This document shows positions 30,794 to 40,220 of a DNA stretch of 42,324 nucleotides, piece after piece. Location of the stretch: NCBI RefSeq assembly GCF_003574035.1, contig NZ_QWKY01000025.1:1-42324 (forward strand), given 5' to 3'. Positions within the stretch are counted from its first letter, which is position 1. Each line of letters opens with the position of its first letter. This DNA comes from Meiothermus hypogaeus (GTDB lineage Bacteria > Deinococcota > Deinococci > Deinococcales > Thermaceae). The notes under the pieces were generated by a model. It was given only the letters and a program-made list of their open reading frames with translations, made no database searches and was not told the DNA's origin. Both the position numbers and the translations under genes were made by a program.

Positions 30794-32116
30794 CTAGCGA
30801 GTACGGCCCCGCAGGCGACCCTTGGACAAAAAGCCCTCGTAGTTTCGCATCTGCAACTGGGCCTCAATTTGGCGCAAGGTATCGAGCGCAACCCCCACCA
30901 CAATCAACAGACTGATGCCCGAGAAGTGGAAAGCCAGGGTGGTGACGCCCGTCACGTTCTGCATGATGGTGGGCAGGGCCGCCACAATGCCCAGGAAGAT
31001 AGCCCCCCACAAAGTCAGGCGGGAAACAATGTGCTCCAGGAACTTCACGGTGGGGTCACCGGGACGAATACCGGGAATGAAACCACCATATTCGCGCAGG
31101 TTCTCCGAAATTCGGCGCGGGTCGAACTGCACGGCGGTATAGACGTAGGTGAACCCCACAATCAGGAGTACCTCTATCAGCAAGCCGGGGAAACGGGAGG
31201 GGGTGAAAAAGTTGGCGACCCCCTGGGCTACCGGCGACTCGGGGAACACCCCGGTGATAAAGAGTGGGAGTTGGAGCAGGGCCGCTGCAAAGATAATGGG
31301 GATGACCCCCGCTGCGTTGAGTTTGATGGGGATGTACGTGGCTTGCCCACCAAACATCTTGCGGCCTACCTGCTTGCGGGCGTATTGCACCGGAATACGT
31401 CGCTCGGCTTGTTGCACTGCCGCCATCGCACCAAAGGCCAGCACGATAAAGGCCAGGAAGATCAAGAGGGCAATCAGGTTGACCTCACCGGTACGAACCA
31501 GACCAAAGGTTCGGCCCAGTTGCGGCAGCCAGGAAGCCACGATGCCCGCAAAGATCACCATACTGGTGCCATTGCCAATACCATACTCGGTGATCCGCTC
31601 GGCCATCCAGAGCAACAGGGCAATACCGGCTACCTGGGTAATCACCACCACAAAGTAAAAGAAGAAGCCAGGTTCCCAGCCGGGCAGCAGGAAAGCGCCA
31701 TTGTTAGAACCCAAAAAGGCCGTGGCCAGGAACAAACCCTGTACCGCCCCCAGGGCAATACCGGCATAGCGGGTGTACTGGGTGATGATGCGACGGCCTT
31801 CTTCCCCTTCTTTTTGCAGCTTTTCCAGCGCCGGAATGACCGTGACCAGAAGCTGCATGATGATGGCAGCGGTGATGTAGGGCATGATGCCCAGGGCAAA
31901 AATCGAGAACTGCTCGAAGTTGCCACCGGAAAACAGGTTGATGAGACCCAGCGCGCTACCTGCCTGGGTGCCCAGGAAGTCGCGGATCTTGCTGATGTCC
32001 ACCCCAGGGGTGGGGATAAAAGTACCCAGCCGATACAGCGCCAGCACCAGGAGCGTAAACAGTATGCGTTTACGCAGCTCGGGGATGACAAGCGCGGAGC
32101 GGAAGGCCGCGAGCAT
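30794..32116 (-). CDS. secY: protein translocase subunit SecY
   Basis: SecY forms the protein-conducting channel of the inner membrane. From the ATG at 32116 the protein is 440 residues with ten membrane helices. It begins MLAAFRSALVIPELRKRILFTLLVLALYRLGTFIPTPGVD and contains NLFSGGNFEQFSIFALGIMPYITAAIIMQLL, the plug and pore region. Later come the cytoplasmic loop AAVQQAERRIPVQYARKQVG and GGFIPGIRPGDPTVKFLEHIVSRLTLWGA. All match Thermus SecY closely. It starts 2 bp before the rplO stop end, so the two are tightly linked. Confidence 0.98.
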   Translation of the reverse strand: MLAAFRSALVIPELRKRILFTLLVLALYRLGTFIPTPGVDISKIRDFLGTQAGSALGLINLFSGGNFEQFSIFALGIMPYITAAIIMQLLVTVIPALEKLQKEGEEGRRIITQYTRYAGIALGAVQGLFLATAFLGSNNGAFLLPGWEPGFFFYFVVVITQVAGIALLLWMAERITEYGIGNGTSMVIFAGIVASWLPQLGRTFGLVRTGEVNLIALLIFLAFIVLAFGAMAAVQQAERRIPVQYARKQVGRKMFGGQATYIPIKLNAAGVIPIIFAAALLQLPLFITGVFPESPVAQGVANFFTPSRFPGLLIEVLLIVGFTYVYTAVQFDPRRISENLREYGGFIPGIRPGDPTVKFLEHIVSRLTLWGAIFLGIVAALPTIMQNVTGVTTLAFHFSGISLLIVVGVALDTLRQIEAQLQMRNYEGFLSKGRLRGRTR

Positions 32117-32117
32117 C

Positions 32118-32579
32118 TTAGGCCCCCTCGAGCACAACCGCTTCGCCGCCTACAGCCTTAAGTTTTTCTACCGCAGCTTGCGAGAACTTGTGGGCATGCA
32201 CCTTGACACTGCTAGCATCTCCCTGAGCAAGCACCTTAACGGGATAGCCCGGACGCACCAGGCCCGCCTTGACCAGGGCTTCGGGGCTTACTTCGCCGGA
32301 AGCAAAGTGCTTGGCGATGGCGCCCAGGTTGACCACCTGGTACTCTACCCGCTTGAGTTCACCGTGGGAGTTGCTTTTCATGCCACGCTTGGGCAGGCGC
32401 ATCAGCAGGGTGGAGCGACCACCTTCGAAGCGGGCCGAGTTTTTGAGGCCGCCCGAACGGGATTTCTGGCCCTTGTGGCCGCGCCCAGCAGTTTTGCCCT
32501 TGCCCGAGCCAGGACCCCGACCCACGCGCTTGGGGCGCTTATTGGCCCCCTGGTTGGGACGAATATCGGAGAGTTTCAT
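32118..32579 (-). CDS. rplO: 50S ribosomal protein L15
   Basis: L15 is a late-assembly large-subunit protein. The 153-residue product begins [44 protein letters not shown], the conserved glycine- and lysine-rich extension. It ends with the globular part [39 protein letters not shown]. Its ATG overlaps the rpmD TGA (ATGA), so translation is probably coupled. The order rpmD-rplO-secY is standard for the spc operon. Confidence 0.98.
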   Translation of the reverse strand: MKLSDIRPNQGANKRPKRVGRGPGSGKGKTAGRGHKGQKSRSGGLKNSARFEGGRSTLLMRLPKRGMKSNSHGELKRVEYQVVNLGAIAKHFASGEVSPEALVKAGLVRPGYPVKVLAQGDASSVKVHAHKFSQAAVEKLKAVGGEAVVLEGA

Positions 32580-32752
32580 TCCACTACCTCCACCAGGTGG
32601 GAAACCTTGCGAATTTGACCGCGCATGGCGGGGTTATCCTGTATCTCACGCACGCGGTTCATCTTGGTCAGACCCAGTACCTTGAGGGCGGCTTTCTGGT
32701 CTTTGGGATAGCCGATGGGGCTCTTGATCAACCGAACCTTGAAGGTAGCCAT
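32576..32752 (-). CDS. rpmD: 50S ribosomal protein L30
   Basis: This 58-residue protein begins [20 protein letters not shown] and ends ISHLVEV-like [10 protein letters not shown]. The central block [28 protein letters not shown] is the L30 signature. The ATG at 32752 shares one base with the rpsE stop (TGATG), and its TGA overlaps the rplO ATG. Both junctions point to translational coupling. Confidence 0.97.
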   Translation of the reverse strand: MATFKVRLIKSPIGYPKDQKAALKVLGLTKMNRVREIQDNPAMRGQIRKVSHLVEVVE

Positions 32753-33240
32753 CAGGCCACCTCCTCGGGCTTGTTAGGTGCCTTACGCAGGCGCTTGACA
32801 TCGTCCCAGGTCTGGAGTTGGCGCAGAGCTTCCATGGTGGCATAGGCGATATTGACCGAGTTACGGGAGCCCAGTTCCTTGGTCAGGATGTCGGTAATGC
32901 CGGCCAGCTCGAGGATGGCTCGGGGCACCTGGCCTGCAATTACCCCGGTGCCGGGCGCTGCAGGGCGCAGCAAGATGGTGGAAGAACCCCAGGTCACGCT
33001 GATTTCGTGGGGAATGGTGCCGTTCTGCAAGGGCACCTCGACCATCTCGCGCTTGGCGTAGTTGTTGGCTTTTTGCACCGCCATCGGGACTTCCTTGGCC
33101 TTGCCCAGGCCCAGACCTACCCGGCCTTGCCGGTCTCCGACCGCTACCAAAGCCCCAAAGCGGAAGCGGCGACCCCCCTGGTAGGTTTTGGAGGTACGGC
33201 GCACAAAGATCATCTTTTCTTCAAAATCGGTTTCAGGCAT
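32752..33240 (-). CDS. rpsE: 30S ribosomal protein S5
   Basis: S5 helps decoding accuracy and forms part of the mRNA entry site. From the ATG at 33240 (AAAGGAG 6 nt upstream) the protein is 162 residues, the same as in Thermus. It begins [58 protein letters not shown]. The C-terminal half has [37 protein letters not shown]. The longer frame to 33273 is not favoured. A heptamer tract lies between it and rplR. Confidence 0.98.
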   Translation of the reverse strand: MPETDFEEKMIFVRRTSKTYQGGRRFRFGALVAVGDRQGRVGLGLGKAKEVPMAVQKANNYAKREMVEVPLQNGTIPHEISVTWGSSTILLRPAAPGTGVIAGQVPRAILELAGITDILTKELGSRNSVNIAYATMEALRQLQTWDDVKRLRKAPNKPEEVA

Positions 33241-33258
33241 GTCAGCTCCTTTGGAGGC

Positions 33259-33307
33259 TAACGCTGATAACAAATAGCCGCTTAGCTACAGGTTATCGGC
33301 TGTCAGC
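33259..33307. repeat. heptamer-phased tract (7 units)
   Basis: Units TAACGCT GATAACA, AATAGCC GCTTAGC, TACAGGT TATCGGC TGTCAGC fill the rplR-rpsE gap in the spc operon. They share word types (AATAGC, GATAAC, ATCGGC) with the tract before rpoA at 27065-27127. Confidence 0.7.
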
Positions 33308-33645
33308 TAGAACTCCAGTCCCCCTTCACGTGCAGCATCGGCCAGCGCCTTGACGCGCCCGTGATACTTGAAGGCGCCCCGGTCAAAAACCACCTGGGCA
33401 ATACCCTTGGCCTTGGCCGCCTCAGCGATGGCAGCACCCACTTTCTTAGCGACCTCGGTTTTGTTGCCCGAAAGCTTGAGGGATTTGCTCGAGACGGCTG
33501 CCAGGGTCACCCCTTTGCTGTCGTCAATGATTTGGGCGTAGATGTGCTGCAAGCTGCGGTGAACGCTGAGGCGCAGGCGGCCCGAGGATTTAACAGCGTT
33601 GCGAACCCGGAACTTACGGCGGTCTTCAGTGGACAAACGAGCCAC
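33307..33645 (-). CDS. rplR: 50S ribosomal protein L18
   Basis: L18 carries 5S rRNA into the large subunit. The start is GTG at 33645 (AAGGAG 5 nt upstream), giving 112 residues, the Thermus length. The N-terminus [42 protein letters not shown] matches it; the ATG at 33666 would add seven residues and lacks this support. The C-terminus [28 protein letters not shown] is fully conserved. Confidence 0.97.
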   Translation of the reverse strand: MARLSTEDRRKFRVRNAVKSSGRLRLSVHRSLQHIYAQIIDDSKGVTLAAVSSKSLKLSGNKTEVAKKVGAAIAEAAKAKGIAQVVFDRGAFKYHGRVKALADAAREGGLEF

Positions 33646-33699
33646 AGATTCTCCTTCCTCTGACACCCGCTCCCACCCTAGATGGATAGCGGGATCAAT

Positions 33700-34239
33700 C
33701 TATTTACCTGCAGTCTTACCAGGCTTGGTCTTGACTACCTCATCGGCGTAACGAATACCCTTGGCGTGGTAAGCGTCGGGGGGGCGAACCGCCCGCACAT
33801 TCGCGGCCACCTGTCCCACCAGTTGCTTATCAATACCCACGACTCGGATTTTGGTGGGTTCAGGCACCTCAAAGGTAATGCCGGCTGGTGGGGTGACGAT
33901 ATCCTTGTGGCTGTGCCCCACGGTGAGCTCGAGGTTCTTGCCCTGCATGGCCGCACGATAGCCAGTACCACTAATGAGCATTTCCTTCACGTAGCCTGCC
34001 GAAACCCCCTGGATGGCATTGGCAATAAGGGTGCGGGTCAGGCCGTGCAGGCTCCGGTGCGTACGGCTATCTGAGGGACGGCTCACGGTGATGACACCGT
34101 TTTCGTTCTTTACGGTCAGGTCAGTATGGACCGGCACGGTCAGTTCGCCCTTGGAACCCTTGACCTTGACAAGCCCGGTAGCCACTTCTACGGTCACGCC
34201 TTTGGGCAAGGTGATGGGTTGTTTTCCAATTCGAGACAT
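33700..34239 (-). CDS. rplF: 50S ribosomal protein L6
   Basis: L6 lies near the factor-binding site of the large subunit. From the ATG at 34239 (AAGGAG 9 nt upstream) the protein is 179 residues. It begins [33 protein letters not shown] and ends with [27 protein letters not shown], the L6 signature. It has the two repeated L6 domains of the family, and Thermus L6 is of equal size. The longer frame to 34335 would add 32 Cys-rich residues and is rejected. Confidence 0.98.
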   Translation of the reverse strand: MSRIGKQPITLPKGVTVEVATGLVKVKGSKGELTVPVHTDLTVKNENGVITVSRPSDSRTHRSLHGLTRTLIANAIQGVSAGYVKEMLISGTGYRAAMQGKNLELTVGHSHKDIVTPPAGITFEVPEPTKIRVVGIDKQLVGQVAANVRAVRPPDAYHAKGIRYADEVVKTKPGKTAGK

Positions 34240-34347
34240 GTTGTCTTTCTCCTTGATGGGGCCCCCGATTTGAGCGCGATTACTGCTTTGGGCAGAGCAA
34301 CAGGGGCCATAACGCTGCTCTCGGGGACAGCTCAAATTGGGGTGGGA

Positions 34348-34743
34348 TTACCACACCTCGCAAATCACTTCGCCGCCCACGCCCAGCTTACGGGCTTCGC
34401 GGTCGGGCAACAGACCTTTGGAAGTCGAGACAATCGCCAACCCCAGGCCACGGCGCACACTGGGTACATTCTCGGCAGTTACGTAAACCCGGCGGCCCGG
34501 GCGGCTCACCCGCTGGATGTGCTGGATCACTTGTTCACGGCGGGGACCGTATTTGAGGGTCAGGCGGAGGTAGGGCTTGCCGTCAACCTCTACCGGCTCC
34601 ACCCCTTTGAGGAAACCTTCCTTGACAAGGATGCTGGCGATTTGCTGCTTGAACTTGGAAGCAGGCACATCCACGCTCTCCTTGTACACCTGGACTCCGT
34701 TGCGAATCCGGGTCAGCATATCGGCAATTGGATCACTGAGCAT
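34348..34743 (-). CDS. rpsH: 30S ribosomal protein S8
   Basis: S8 is an early 16S rRNA-binding protein and in some bacteria a translational repressor of the spc operon. From the ATG at 34743 (AAGGAG 8 nt upstream) it has 131 residues, beginning MLSDPIADMLTRIRNGVQVYKESVDVPASKFKQQIA. It ends VSTSKGLLPDREARKLGVGGEVICEVW. It lacks the short Pro-rich insertion I recall after YGPRR in Thermus S8, here YGPRREQVIQHIQ. The longer frame to 34851 is rejected. Confidence 0.98.
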   Translation of the reverse strand: MLSDPIADMLTRIRNGVQVYKESVDVPASKFKQQIASILVKEGFLKGVEPVEVDGKPYLRLTLKYGPRREQVIQHIQRVSRPGRRVYVTAENVPSVRRGLGLAIVSTSKGLLPDREARKLGVGGEVICEVW

Positions 34744-34906
34744 TGCGAAATCTCCTTCTTCATGGGCAGCTCTGTTTGGTCTGGAGGTTTGCGGAACCCG
34801 GTCTTGGCTAAGTTGGCCAACCAGCCAGTTCAGAACATCCACAGAGGGCACCCTTGGGATTGACCTTGCGGTATCGGTAAAAGCTTACCGACCTACAAAG
34901 CAACCT

Positions 34907-35176
34907 TTACCAGCTGGCTTTCTTGACACCCGGCAACTGACCCTTGTGGGCCATTTCGCGGAACTGAAGACGCGAGAGGCCGAAGTAACGCATAAAAGCC
35001 TTGGAACGGCCTGTCACTGCGCAGCGGTTCTTGTGGCGGGTCGGGCTGGCATCGCGGGGCAGCTCGGCCAGAGCAGCGTAATCACCCGCGGCTTTGAGGG
35101 CCGCCCGCTTGGCCGCGTACTTGGCGATGGTTTTTTGCTTGCGCTTCATCTTCTCGACTTGGGATTTCTTGGCCAT
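34907..35176 (-). CDS. rpsN: 30S ribosomal protein S14, long zinc-free form
   Basis: The 89-residue protein reads [31 protein letters not shown], then [47 protein letters not shown]. This is the long C-minus type of S14, with no CxxC pair. Thermus thermophilus has a 61-residue zinc-binding S14 at the same place. The last 20 residues are close to those of Thermus. A strong AAGGAGGTGA precedes the ATG. It lies in the usual rplE-rpsN-rpsH order. Confidence 0.97.
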   Translation of the reverse strand: MAKKSQVEKMKRKQKTIAKYAAKRAALKAAGDYAALAELPRDASPTRHKNRCAVTGRSKAFMRYFGLSRLQFREMAHKGQLPGVKKASW

Positions 35177-35219
35177 GGTTTCACCTCCTTTCTAAAGCAG
35201 GTAGCAAAAGGGCTCAAAC

Positions 35220-35768
35220 TTACTTCCGGAACGGGAACCCCAGGAGTTCCAGCAGGGCCCTAGCTTCCTCATCGTTCTTAGCTGTGGTGACCACTGCAAT
35301 GTCCATCCCACGCACCGCATCCACCATATCAAAGGTGATTTCGGGGAAGATGGCTTGCTCGCGCAGACCCAGGTTGTAGTTGCCACGACCATCGAAGGCG
35401 CCTGGATTGACCCCACGGAAATCGCGGATACGGGGCAGGGCAATATTAACCAGCTTCTCGACAAAAATCCACATCCGATCACCCCGCAGGGTGACCCGCA
35501 GACCGATGGGCATGCCCTGGCGCAGCTTGAAGTTGGAGATGGATTTTTTCGCGCGGGTGATGGCCGGCTGCTGACCTGTGATGACGGCCAGTTCTTTGCC
35601 CGCCTTTTCCAGAATCCGGCTATCTTCCTTGGCCTCACCCAACCCCTGGTTAACTACAACCTTGACCAGGCGTGGCACCGCCATAATGTTATCGTAGCCA
35701 AAGCGCTTCATTAATTCGGGCCGAATCTCTTCGACGTAGCGTTTCTTGAGGGCAACTTCTAAAGGCAT
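35220..35768 (-). CDS. rplE: 50S ribosomal protein L5
   Basis: L5 binds 5S rRNA and contacts P-site tRNA. The 182-residue protein begins [60 protein letters not shown] and has [61 protein letters not shown]. This is the conserved L5 core. It follows rplX by 11 bp. A GGGGG stretch precedes the ATG. Confidence 0.98.
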   Translation of the reverse strand: MPLEVALKKRYVEEIRPELMKRFGYDNIMAVPRLVKVVVNQGLGEAKEDSRILEKAGKELAVITGQQPAITRAKKSISNFKLRQGMPIGLRVTLRGDRMWIFVEKLVNIALPRIRDFRGVNPGAFDGRGNYNLGLREQAIFPEITFDMVDAVRGMDIAVVTTAKNDEEARALLELLGFPFRK

Positions 35769-35779
35769 TCACAACCCCC

Positions 35780-36112
35780 TTATTTGGTATCCAGCACGCC
35801 ATCGCACTTGGCGCAGACACGTGCCTTGGTACCGTCGGGTAGCACCTTCTTGCGGATACGTGTCGGCTTCTCGCAGCTCGGGCAAATCGGCATAACCTTC
35901 GAAGCATGGATTGGTGCTTCGCTCTCGATAAAGCCCCCCTGGGGGTTGCGGGGGTTGGGGCGTACCGCACGCTTGATCAGGTTCAGCCCCTCCACCACCA
36001 CCATACCCTCCTTGGGCATGACGGCCTTGACTTTGCCGGTTTCACCGCGCAGTCCTTCCTTGCCGGAAAGAACCACTACAGTGTCCCCTTTTTTAACGTG
36101 TACCTTGGACAT
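35780..36112 (-). CDS. rplX: 50S ribosomal protein L24, with zinc-ribbon cysteines
   Basis: L24 starts large-subunit assembly. From the ATG at 36112 (GGAGG 4 nt upstream) it has 110 residues. It starts with a KOW-type domain, [44 protein letters not shown]. It ends with a two-CxxC zinc ribbon ([29 protein letters not shown]), as in Thermus. The frame to 36163 is rejected. A 222-bp gap to rplN follows upstream. Confidence 0.97.
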   Translation of the reverse strand: MSKVHVKKGDTVVVLSGKEGLRGETGKVKAVMPKEGMVVVEGLNLIKRAVRPNPRNPQGGFIESEAPIHASKVMPICPSCEKPTRIRKKVLPDGTKARVCAKCDGVLDTK

Positions 36113-36334
36113 TATTCCTCCGATTTTGCTCCAGGGCCAAGACAGCCAAGTCCTTGACACCAAATGGCCAGTCTACCAGAAATCGCCCTGAAAAGCATCC
36201 TTCACTCGAGGCTTGTCGGGGTCGGGGGTCGGTTTTGACCCAGACAAGCTGGGCGCGGGACAGGAGACTCCGGAAGCCTCCCGTGTATCGGAAACAACTT
36301 GCCTACGGCAAGAACCCGCCACCCTGTCTATGGG

Positions 36335-36703
36335 TCAGAGCACCTCAGGGGCCAGCGAAACGATCTTCATGAACCCGCGTTCGCGCAGTTCGCGGGCCAC
36401 CGGGCCAAACACACGGGTTCCACGGGGCTCGTTCTGGGGGTTGATGATGACTGCAGCATTGGTGTCGAAACGAATGGAAGAACCGTCCTGACGACGGATT
36501 TCCTTGGCCGTCCGCACCACCACCGCCTTGACCACATCCCCTTCCTTGACCATGCCCCTGGGGATGGCTTCCTTCACCGAAGCCACGATCACGTCGCCCA
36601 CACCAGCGTACTTGCGGTAGTGGCCGCCCATCACCCGGATACAGGCAATTTTGCGCGCGCCGGTATTGTCGGCGACTTCCAGCACGGTTTCTTGCTGAAT
36701 CAC
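36335..36703 (-). CDS. rplN: 50S ribosomal protein L14
   Basis: The start is GTG at 36703, overlapping the rpsQ TGA by 4 bp (GTGA). The 122-residue protein reads [27 protein letters not shown] and then [88 protein letters not shown]. This is nearly the Thermus sequence and of the same length. L14 bridges the subunits. Translation is probably coupled to rpsQ. The 222 bp between this gene and rplX contain only a small CTTGCC/GGCAAG stem and a GGGGTC-rich run. Confidence 0.97.
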   Translation of the reverse strand: MIQQETVLEVADNTGARKIACIRVMGGHYRKYAGVGDVIVASVKEAIPRGMVKEGDVVKAVVVRTAKEIRRQDGSSIRFDTNAAVIINPQNEPRGTRVFGPVARELRERGFMKIVSLAPEVL

Positions 36704-36993
36704 GCTTTACCACGCTCCTTACGCAGCAGGTAGCGCTCGACCAAGTCCATACGGCCTTCCTCGAGACGCCCCACCACCACAAATTTCTTGTTTTTCGATA
36801 TCGGGGTAGCTTCCCTGATCTCAACGATATCGCCGAGTTTGTACTGGTCGTTTTCGTCGTGGGCGAGGTACTTTTTGGATTGCTTGATAACCTTGCCGTA
36901 CAGCGGGTGTTGCATCTGGCGCTCGACCAGAACCGTAACGGTCTTCTGCGCCTTATCGCTTACCACCACGCCGGTTAGAACTTTTTTGGGCAT
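36700..36993 (-). CDS. rpsQ: 30S ribosomal protein S17
   Basis: S17 is a primary 16S rRNA binder with an OB fold. The 97-residue protein begins [73 protein letters not shown]. This is the S17 pattern, and it ends ERGKA. AAGGAG is 6 nt before the ATG. Its TGA overlaps the GTG start of rplN. It is a few residues shorter than Thermus S17 at the C-terminus. Confidence 0.98.
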   Translation of the reverse strand: MPKKVLTGVVVSDKAQKTVTVLVERQMQHPLYGKVIKQSKKYLAHDENDQYKLGDIVEIREATPISKNKKFVVVGRLEEGRMDLVERYLLRKERGKA

Positions 36994-37007
36994 CGTAGAC
37001 TCCTTTT

Positions 37008-37310
37008 TTAAGCTTTCTTGGCGCGGGGCTTTTGCGCGGGGGCTTTGGCCTTGGCAGCCGTCCTCTTCCCGGCCTGGGTGGGCTTGGCTTCAACCTCGTT
37101 CGCCCCCTCAACCCCCCTGGCCTTCTCACCCAGCACGGTCATCATGCGGGCAATCTCGCGCTTGGCTTCAGCTACCCGATGGTTTTTATCCAGTTGCCCA
37201 ATGCTGGACTGAAAGCGCAGCTCCATCAGCTCTTTCTTGGTGTCCTGGATTCGCTTTTGCAACTCCGACACCGGCAGTTTGCGCAGCTCACTGGGCTTCG
37301 TCGTAGGCAT
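37008..37310 (-). CDS. rpmC: 50S ribosomal protein L29 with basic C-terminal extension
   Basis: L29 lies at the tunnel exit, where trigger factor and SRP dock. The 100-residue product has the core [57 protein letters not shown]. It then has about 33 residues rich in Ala, Lys and Pro ([31 protein letters not shown]). L29 is usually 60-72 residues. The ATG at 37310 lies inside rplP, overlapping its end by 23 bp, with AAGGTGGTGA about 8 nt before it. Confidence 0.96.
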   Translation of the reverse strand: MPTTKPSELRKLPVSELQKRIQDTKKELMELRFQSSIGQLDKNHRVAEAKREIARMMTVLGEKARGVEGANEVEAKPTQAGKRTAAKAKAPAQKPRAKKA

Positions 37311-37713
37311 CGCGTCTCACCACCTTAGTTTGCATGGGCAGTTTGTGTCCGGCCAGACGAAGGGCTTCACGGGCCTGCTCTTCAGTCACGCCGGACACTT
37401 CAAACATCACCCGACCAGGCTTCACCACGGCCACGTACCCCTCCACGTTCCCCTTTCCTTTACCCATCCGGACTTCCAGGGGCTTCTTGGTAAAGGGTTT
37501 GTCAGGGAAGATACGGATAAAAATCTTACCCCCACGGCGGAAGTGGCGCACCATCGCCACACGGGCTGCTTCGATCTGCTGGCTGGTAACCCAGGTAGGC
37601 TCCATGGCTACCAGGCCCCACTCGCCAAAGGCCACATAGTCGCCCCCTTTGGCGGTACCCCGCATCCGGCCCCGGTGGGCCTTGCGGTATTTCATGCGTT
37701 TGGGCATCAACAT
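37288..37713 (-). CDS. rplP: 50S ribosomal protein L16
   Basis: L16 helps shape the A and P sites of the large subunit. The 141-residue protein begins [39 protein letters not shown]. It has [60 protein letters not shown]. It ends [12 protein letters not shown], as in Thermus. Its end overlaps rpmC by 23 bp, and it starts 3 bp after the rpsC stop, with GGAAGGTGA upstream. Confidence 0.98.
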   Translation of the reverse strand: MLMPKRMKYRKAHRGRMRGTAKGGDYVAFGEWGLVAMEPTWVTSQQIEAARVAMVRHFRRGGKIFIRIFPDKPFTKKPLEVRMGKGKGNVEGYVAVVKPGRVMFEVSGVTEEQAREALRLAGHKLPMQTKVVRRDAYDEAQ

Positions 37714-37716
37714 GCT

Positions 37717-38478
37717 TTACTCACCTTCCTTGGCACCAGCACCAGCCTTACGCACCGCCGAGCGGCGACGGGGCTTGCTGTCCTCGCGGTCACGCTTGGG
37801 AGCTGCGGGACGCGCCGTGGGCGCGGCACCCGGCACGACCTTCTTGCCGCCAATCACTTCGCCCATGAAGACATAGGCCTTGACGCCGAGCGAACCGTAG
37901 GTGGTCTCGGCACGGGCCGTACCATAGTCGATATTAGCCCGCAAGGTATGCAGAGGCACCCGGCCCTCGGCAGCCCACTCCACACGAGCCTGTTCGGCGC
38001 CGCCAATACGGCCCGAGACCACAATTTTGGCCCCCTGCGCCCCGGATTCGCGCACCCGCTGCACGGCTTGCTTTATGCTGCGGCGCACAGCGAAGCGGCG
38101 TTCGATCTGTTCGGCCACGCGCTGGGCGACCAGGGGTGCCGACAGATTGGGGTTGCCCACTTCCTGCACGTTCAGAGCGACGGTTTTGCCGGGAAACTTG
38201 TTTTGCAAGGTTTCGCGCAAGCGCTTGATGGTTTCGCCGCCCCGACCAATCACCACGCCGGGCTTGGCCGCATAAACGGTAATGGCAATGTTGTCAGCCG
38301 CACGTTCGATATCTATACGCGCCAGGCCCGCAGGACGCAGCTCTTTCTCGATGGTGTGGCGGATCAGGCGGTCATCTTGAATGATCTTGGCATATGTCTT
38401 CTTACCTGCGTACCAGCGCGACTCAAACTCGCGGGTGATACCCAGGCGCAAGCCTACGGGATTGATTTTGTTACCCAT
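37717..38478 (-). CDS. rpsC: 30S ribosomal protein S3
   Basis: S3 lines the mRNA entry channel. The 253-residue protein begins [45 protein letters not shown]. It carries the KH-domain GXXG loop ([20 protein letters not shown]) and the C-terminal S3 domain ([35 protein letters not shown]). It has about 40 further basic residues rich in Pro, Arg and Lys, slightly longer than Thermus S3. The ATG overlaps the rplV stop by 8 bp, with a GGGGGAG ribosome-binding site. Confidence 0.98.
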   Translation of the reverse strand: MGNKINPVGLRLGITREFESRWYAGKKTYAKIIQDDRLIRHTIEKELRPAGLARIDIERAADNIAITVYAAKPGVVIGRGGETIKRLRETLQNKFPGKTVALNVQEVGNPNLSAPLVAQRVAEQIERRFAVRRSIKQAVQRVRESGAQGAKIVVSGRIGGAEQARVEWAAEGRVPLHTLRANIDYGTARAETTYGSLGVKAYVFMGEVIGGKKVVPGAAPTARPAAPKRDREDSKPRRRSAVRKAGAGAKEGE

Positions 38479-38968
38479 TTTTCTCCCCCACGATGATGGT
38501 GATGTGGCTGGTACGCTTCTTGATCATGTTGGCGCTCCCCCGGGCACGGGGCAGCATCCGCTTGATGGCGGGGCCCTCGTCCACATAGGCCGCCTTGACG
38601 AAGATCTGGTCTTCGATCATGTTCTTACGGTCATCGTTCATGCCGTTGGCGGCTGCCGACTCGAGCACCTTGGCCACAATCTCCGAAGCGCGGTGCGGGG
38701 TGTATTTGAGGATGGCGCGGGCTTCTTCCAGCTTCTTGCCACGAATCAGGTCTACCACCAGGCGCACCTTTTGTGGCGACATACGGACGTGCCGGGCAGT
38801 GGCCAGGGCATAGGTATGGGCCGTCTCGGCCTTGAGGGCCTCGCTTTTCTGGCGTAGTGACATCCTGGCATAGCGCTTTAGACCCGCCGAGCCGGGGTGA
38901 TGAACATCACGGAGGTCATTGTGAATGTCCTTGCGGTCACTCTTTCTCAAACGACGTTTGGCTTCCAT
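38471..38968 (-). CDS. rplV: 50S ribosomal protein L22 with extended N-terminus
   Basis: L22 lines the exit tunnel. From the ATG at 38968 (AGGGGTG 4 nt upstream, 10 bp after the rpsS stop) the product is 165 residues; Thermus L22 is 113 as I recall. The core starts near residue 54 ([56 protein letters not shown]) and ends [16 protein letters not shown]. Both proteins open with MEAK. Here about 50 charged residues ([20 protein letters not shown] and on) lie between MEAK and the core. A later ATG at 38863 lacks a ribosome-binding site, so the long form is favoured. Confidence 0.93.
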   Translation of the reverse strand: MEAKRRLRKSDRKDIHNDLRDVHHPGSAGLKRYARMSLRQKSEALKAETAHTYALATARHVRMSPQKVRLVVDLIRGKKLEEARAILKYTPHRASEIVAKVLESAAANGMNDDRKNMIEDQIFVKAAYVDEGPAIKRMLPRARGSANMIKKRTSHITIIVGEKNG

Positions 38969-38978
38969 GACTCACCCC

Positions 38979-39260
38979 TTATTTCTTGGCAGCGGTCTTG
39001 GCCTCACGGCTATGACCCCTGTAGGTGCGGGTGGGCGAGAATTCGCCCAGCTTGTGCCCGACCATCTGTTCGGTCACATAGACCGGTACGTGCTGTTTGC
39101 CGTTGTAGACCGCCAGGGTGTGGCCAATCATCTCTGGCACGATGGTGCTCCGACGGCTCCAGGTCTTGATCACCCGCTTCTCGCCTTTGGCGTTCATCGC
39201 CTCGACTTTTTCCAGCAGGTGGCTTTCCACGAAAATTCCTTTTTTCAAACTGCGTGGCAT
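38979..39260 (-). CDS. rpsS: 30S ribosomal protein S19
   Basis: S19 lies in the head of the small subunit. The 93-residue protein begins [83 protein letters not shown], which is essentially the full S19 signature. AGAGGTG precedes the ATG by 4 nt. It follows rplB by 9 bp. Confidence 0.98.
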   Translation of the reverse strand: MPRSLKKGIFVESHLLEKVEAMNAKGEKRVIKTWSRRSTIVPEMIGHTLAVYNGKQHVPVYVTEQMVGHKLGEFSPTRTYRGHSREAKTAAKK

Positions 39261-39269
39261 AGTGCACCT

Positions 39270-40097
39270 CTACTTGCGACGAGACACGATAAGCGCGCTC
39301 GAGGGCTTCTTCTTCTTGCGGGTCTTGAGACCTTTAGCTTGCTGGCCCCAGGGCGAAACCGGCGGGCGACCCCGCGGTGCCCGGCCTTCCCCACCACCGT
39401 GCGGGTGATCCACCGGGTTCATGACCGTACCGCGCACGTGGCCCTTACGGCCCTTGTGGCGGTTGCGACCTGCCTTACCTATCACAATGTTTTTGTGATC
39501 GCTGTTGGAAACCACCCCAATAGTGGCAAAGCACTCCCCGTGTACCTTGCGCAGCTCGCCCGAGGGCAGCCGCAGGATCACGTAATCGCCTTCACGGCCC
39601 TGTACCTGCACGCTGGTACCCGCGCTGCGGGCCATCTTGGCCCCTTTGCCAGGCTCGAGCTCCACCGCATGAATCACCGTACCTACCGGGATAAAGCGCA
39701 GGGGCAAGGCGTTCCCTACCGCGATGGCGGCTTCAGGCCCGCTGATGACGGTGCTGTCCACGCGCAGGGAGTCGGGTGCCAGGATGTAGCGCTTCTCGCC
39801 ATCGCGGTAGAACAGGAGGGCGATGCGGGCGGTACGGTTGGGGTCGTACTCGATGGCCGCTACCCGCGCAGGAATACCCACCTTGTCGCGGCGGCGGAAG
39901 TCGATGATACGGTAGAGCTGCTTGTGCCCCCCGGAAATAAACCGGCTGGTGGTGCGGCCCTGGTTGTTGCGCCCCCCGGTTTTTTTCATTGGGGCGGTGA
40001 GGCTCTTCTCCGGACGCTTTTTGGTCAAATCGGAGAAGTCCGCTACCGTCATGAAGCGGCGCGATGGTGTGTAGGGTCTGAACTTCTTTACTGCCAT
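39270..40097 (-). CDS. rplB: 50S ribosomal protein L2
   Basis: L2 is needed for subunit joining and supports the peptidyl-transferase centre. The 275-residue protein begins [33 protein letters not shown]. It has the RNA-binding block [32 protein letters not shown] and the C-terminal [38 protein letters not shown], with the conserved His of [11 protein letters not shown]. Length equals Thermus L2 within one residue. A purine-rich AGAGGAAGAG precedes the ATG, after a 219-bp gap from rplW. Confidence 0.98.
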   Translation of the reverse strand: MAVKKFRPYTPSRRFMTVADFSDLTKKRPEKSLTAPMKKTGGRNNQGRTTSRFISGGHKQLYRIIDFRRRDKVGIPARVAAIEYDPNRTARIALLFYRDGEKRYILAPDSLRVDSTVISGPEAAIAVGNALPLRFIPVGTVIHAVELEPGKGAKMARSAGTSVQVQGREGDYVILRLPSGELRKVHGECFATIGVVSNSDHKNIVIGKAGRNRHKGRKGHVRGTVMNPVDHPHGGGEGRAPRGRPPVSPWGQQAKGLKTRKKKKPSSALIVSRRK

Positions 40098-40220
40098 TTT
40101 CTCTTCCTCTCACTTGATACGGACTAACCGAGTCGTCCTGATGCCAAGTGGATTTTTTTGCCCCTTCATCCGCCCCTGTTTGTGAGATAGACAGGTTTGG
40201 CTCGGTCTCGAGGCATCCGG

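Noticed and set aside
30713-32161. 482-residue plus-strand frame opposite secY
   Set aside because: It is the antisense of secY, rich in His/Gln/Gly low-complexity sequence typical of shadow frames.
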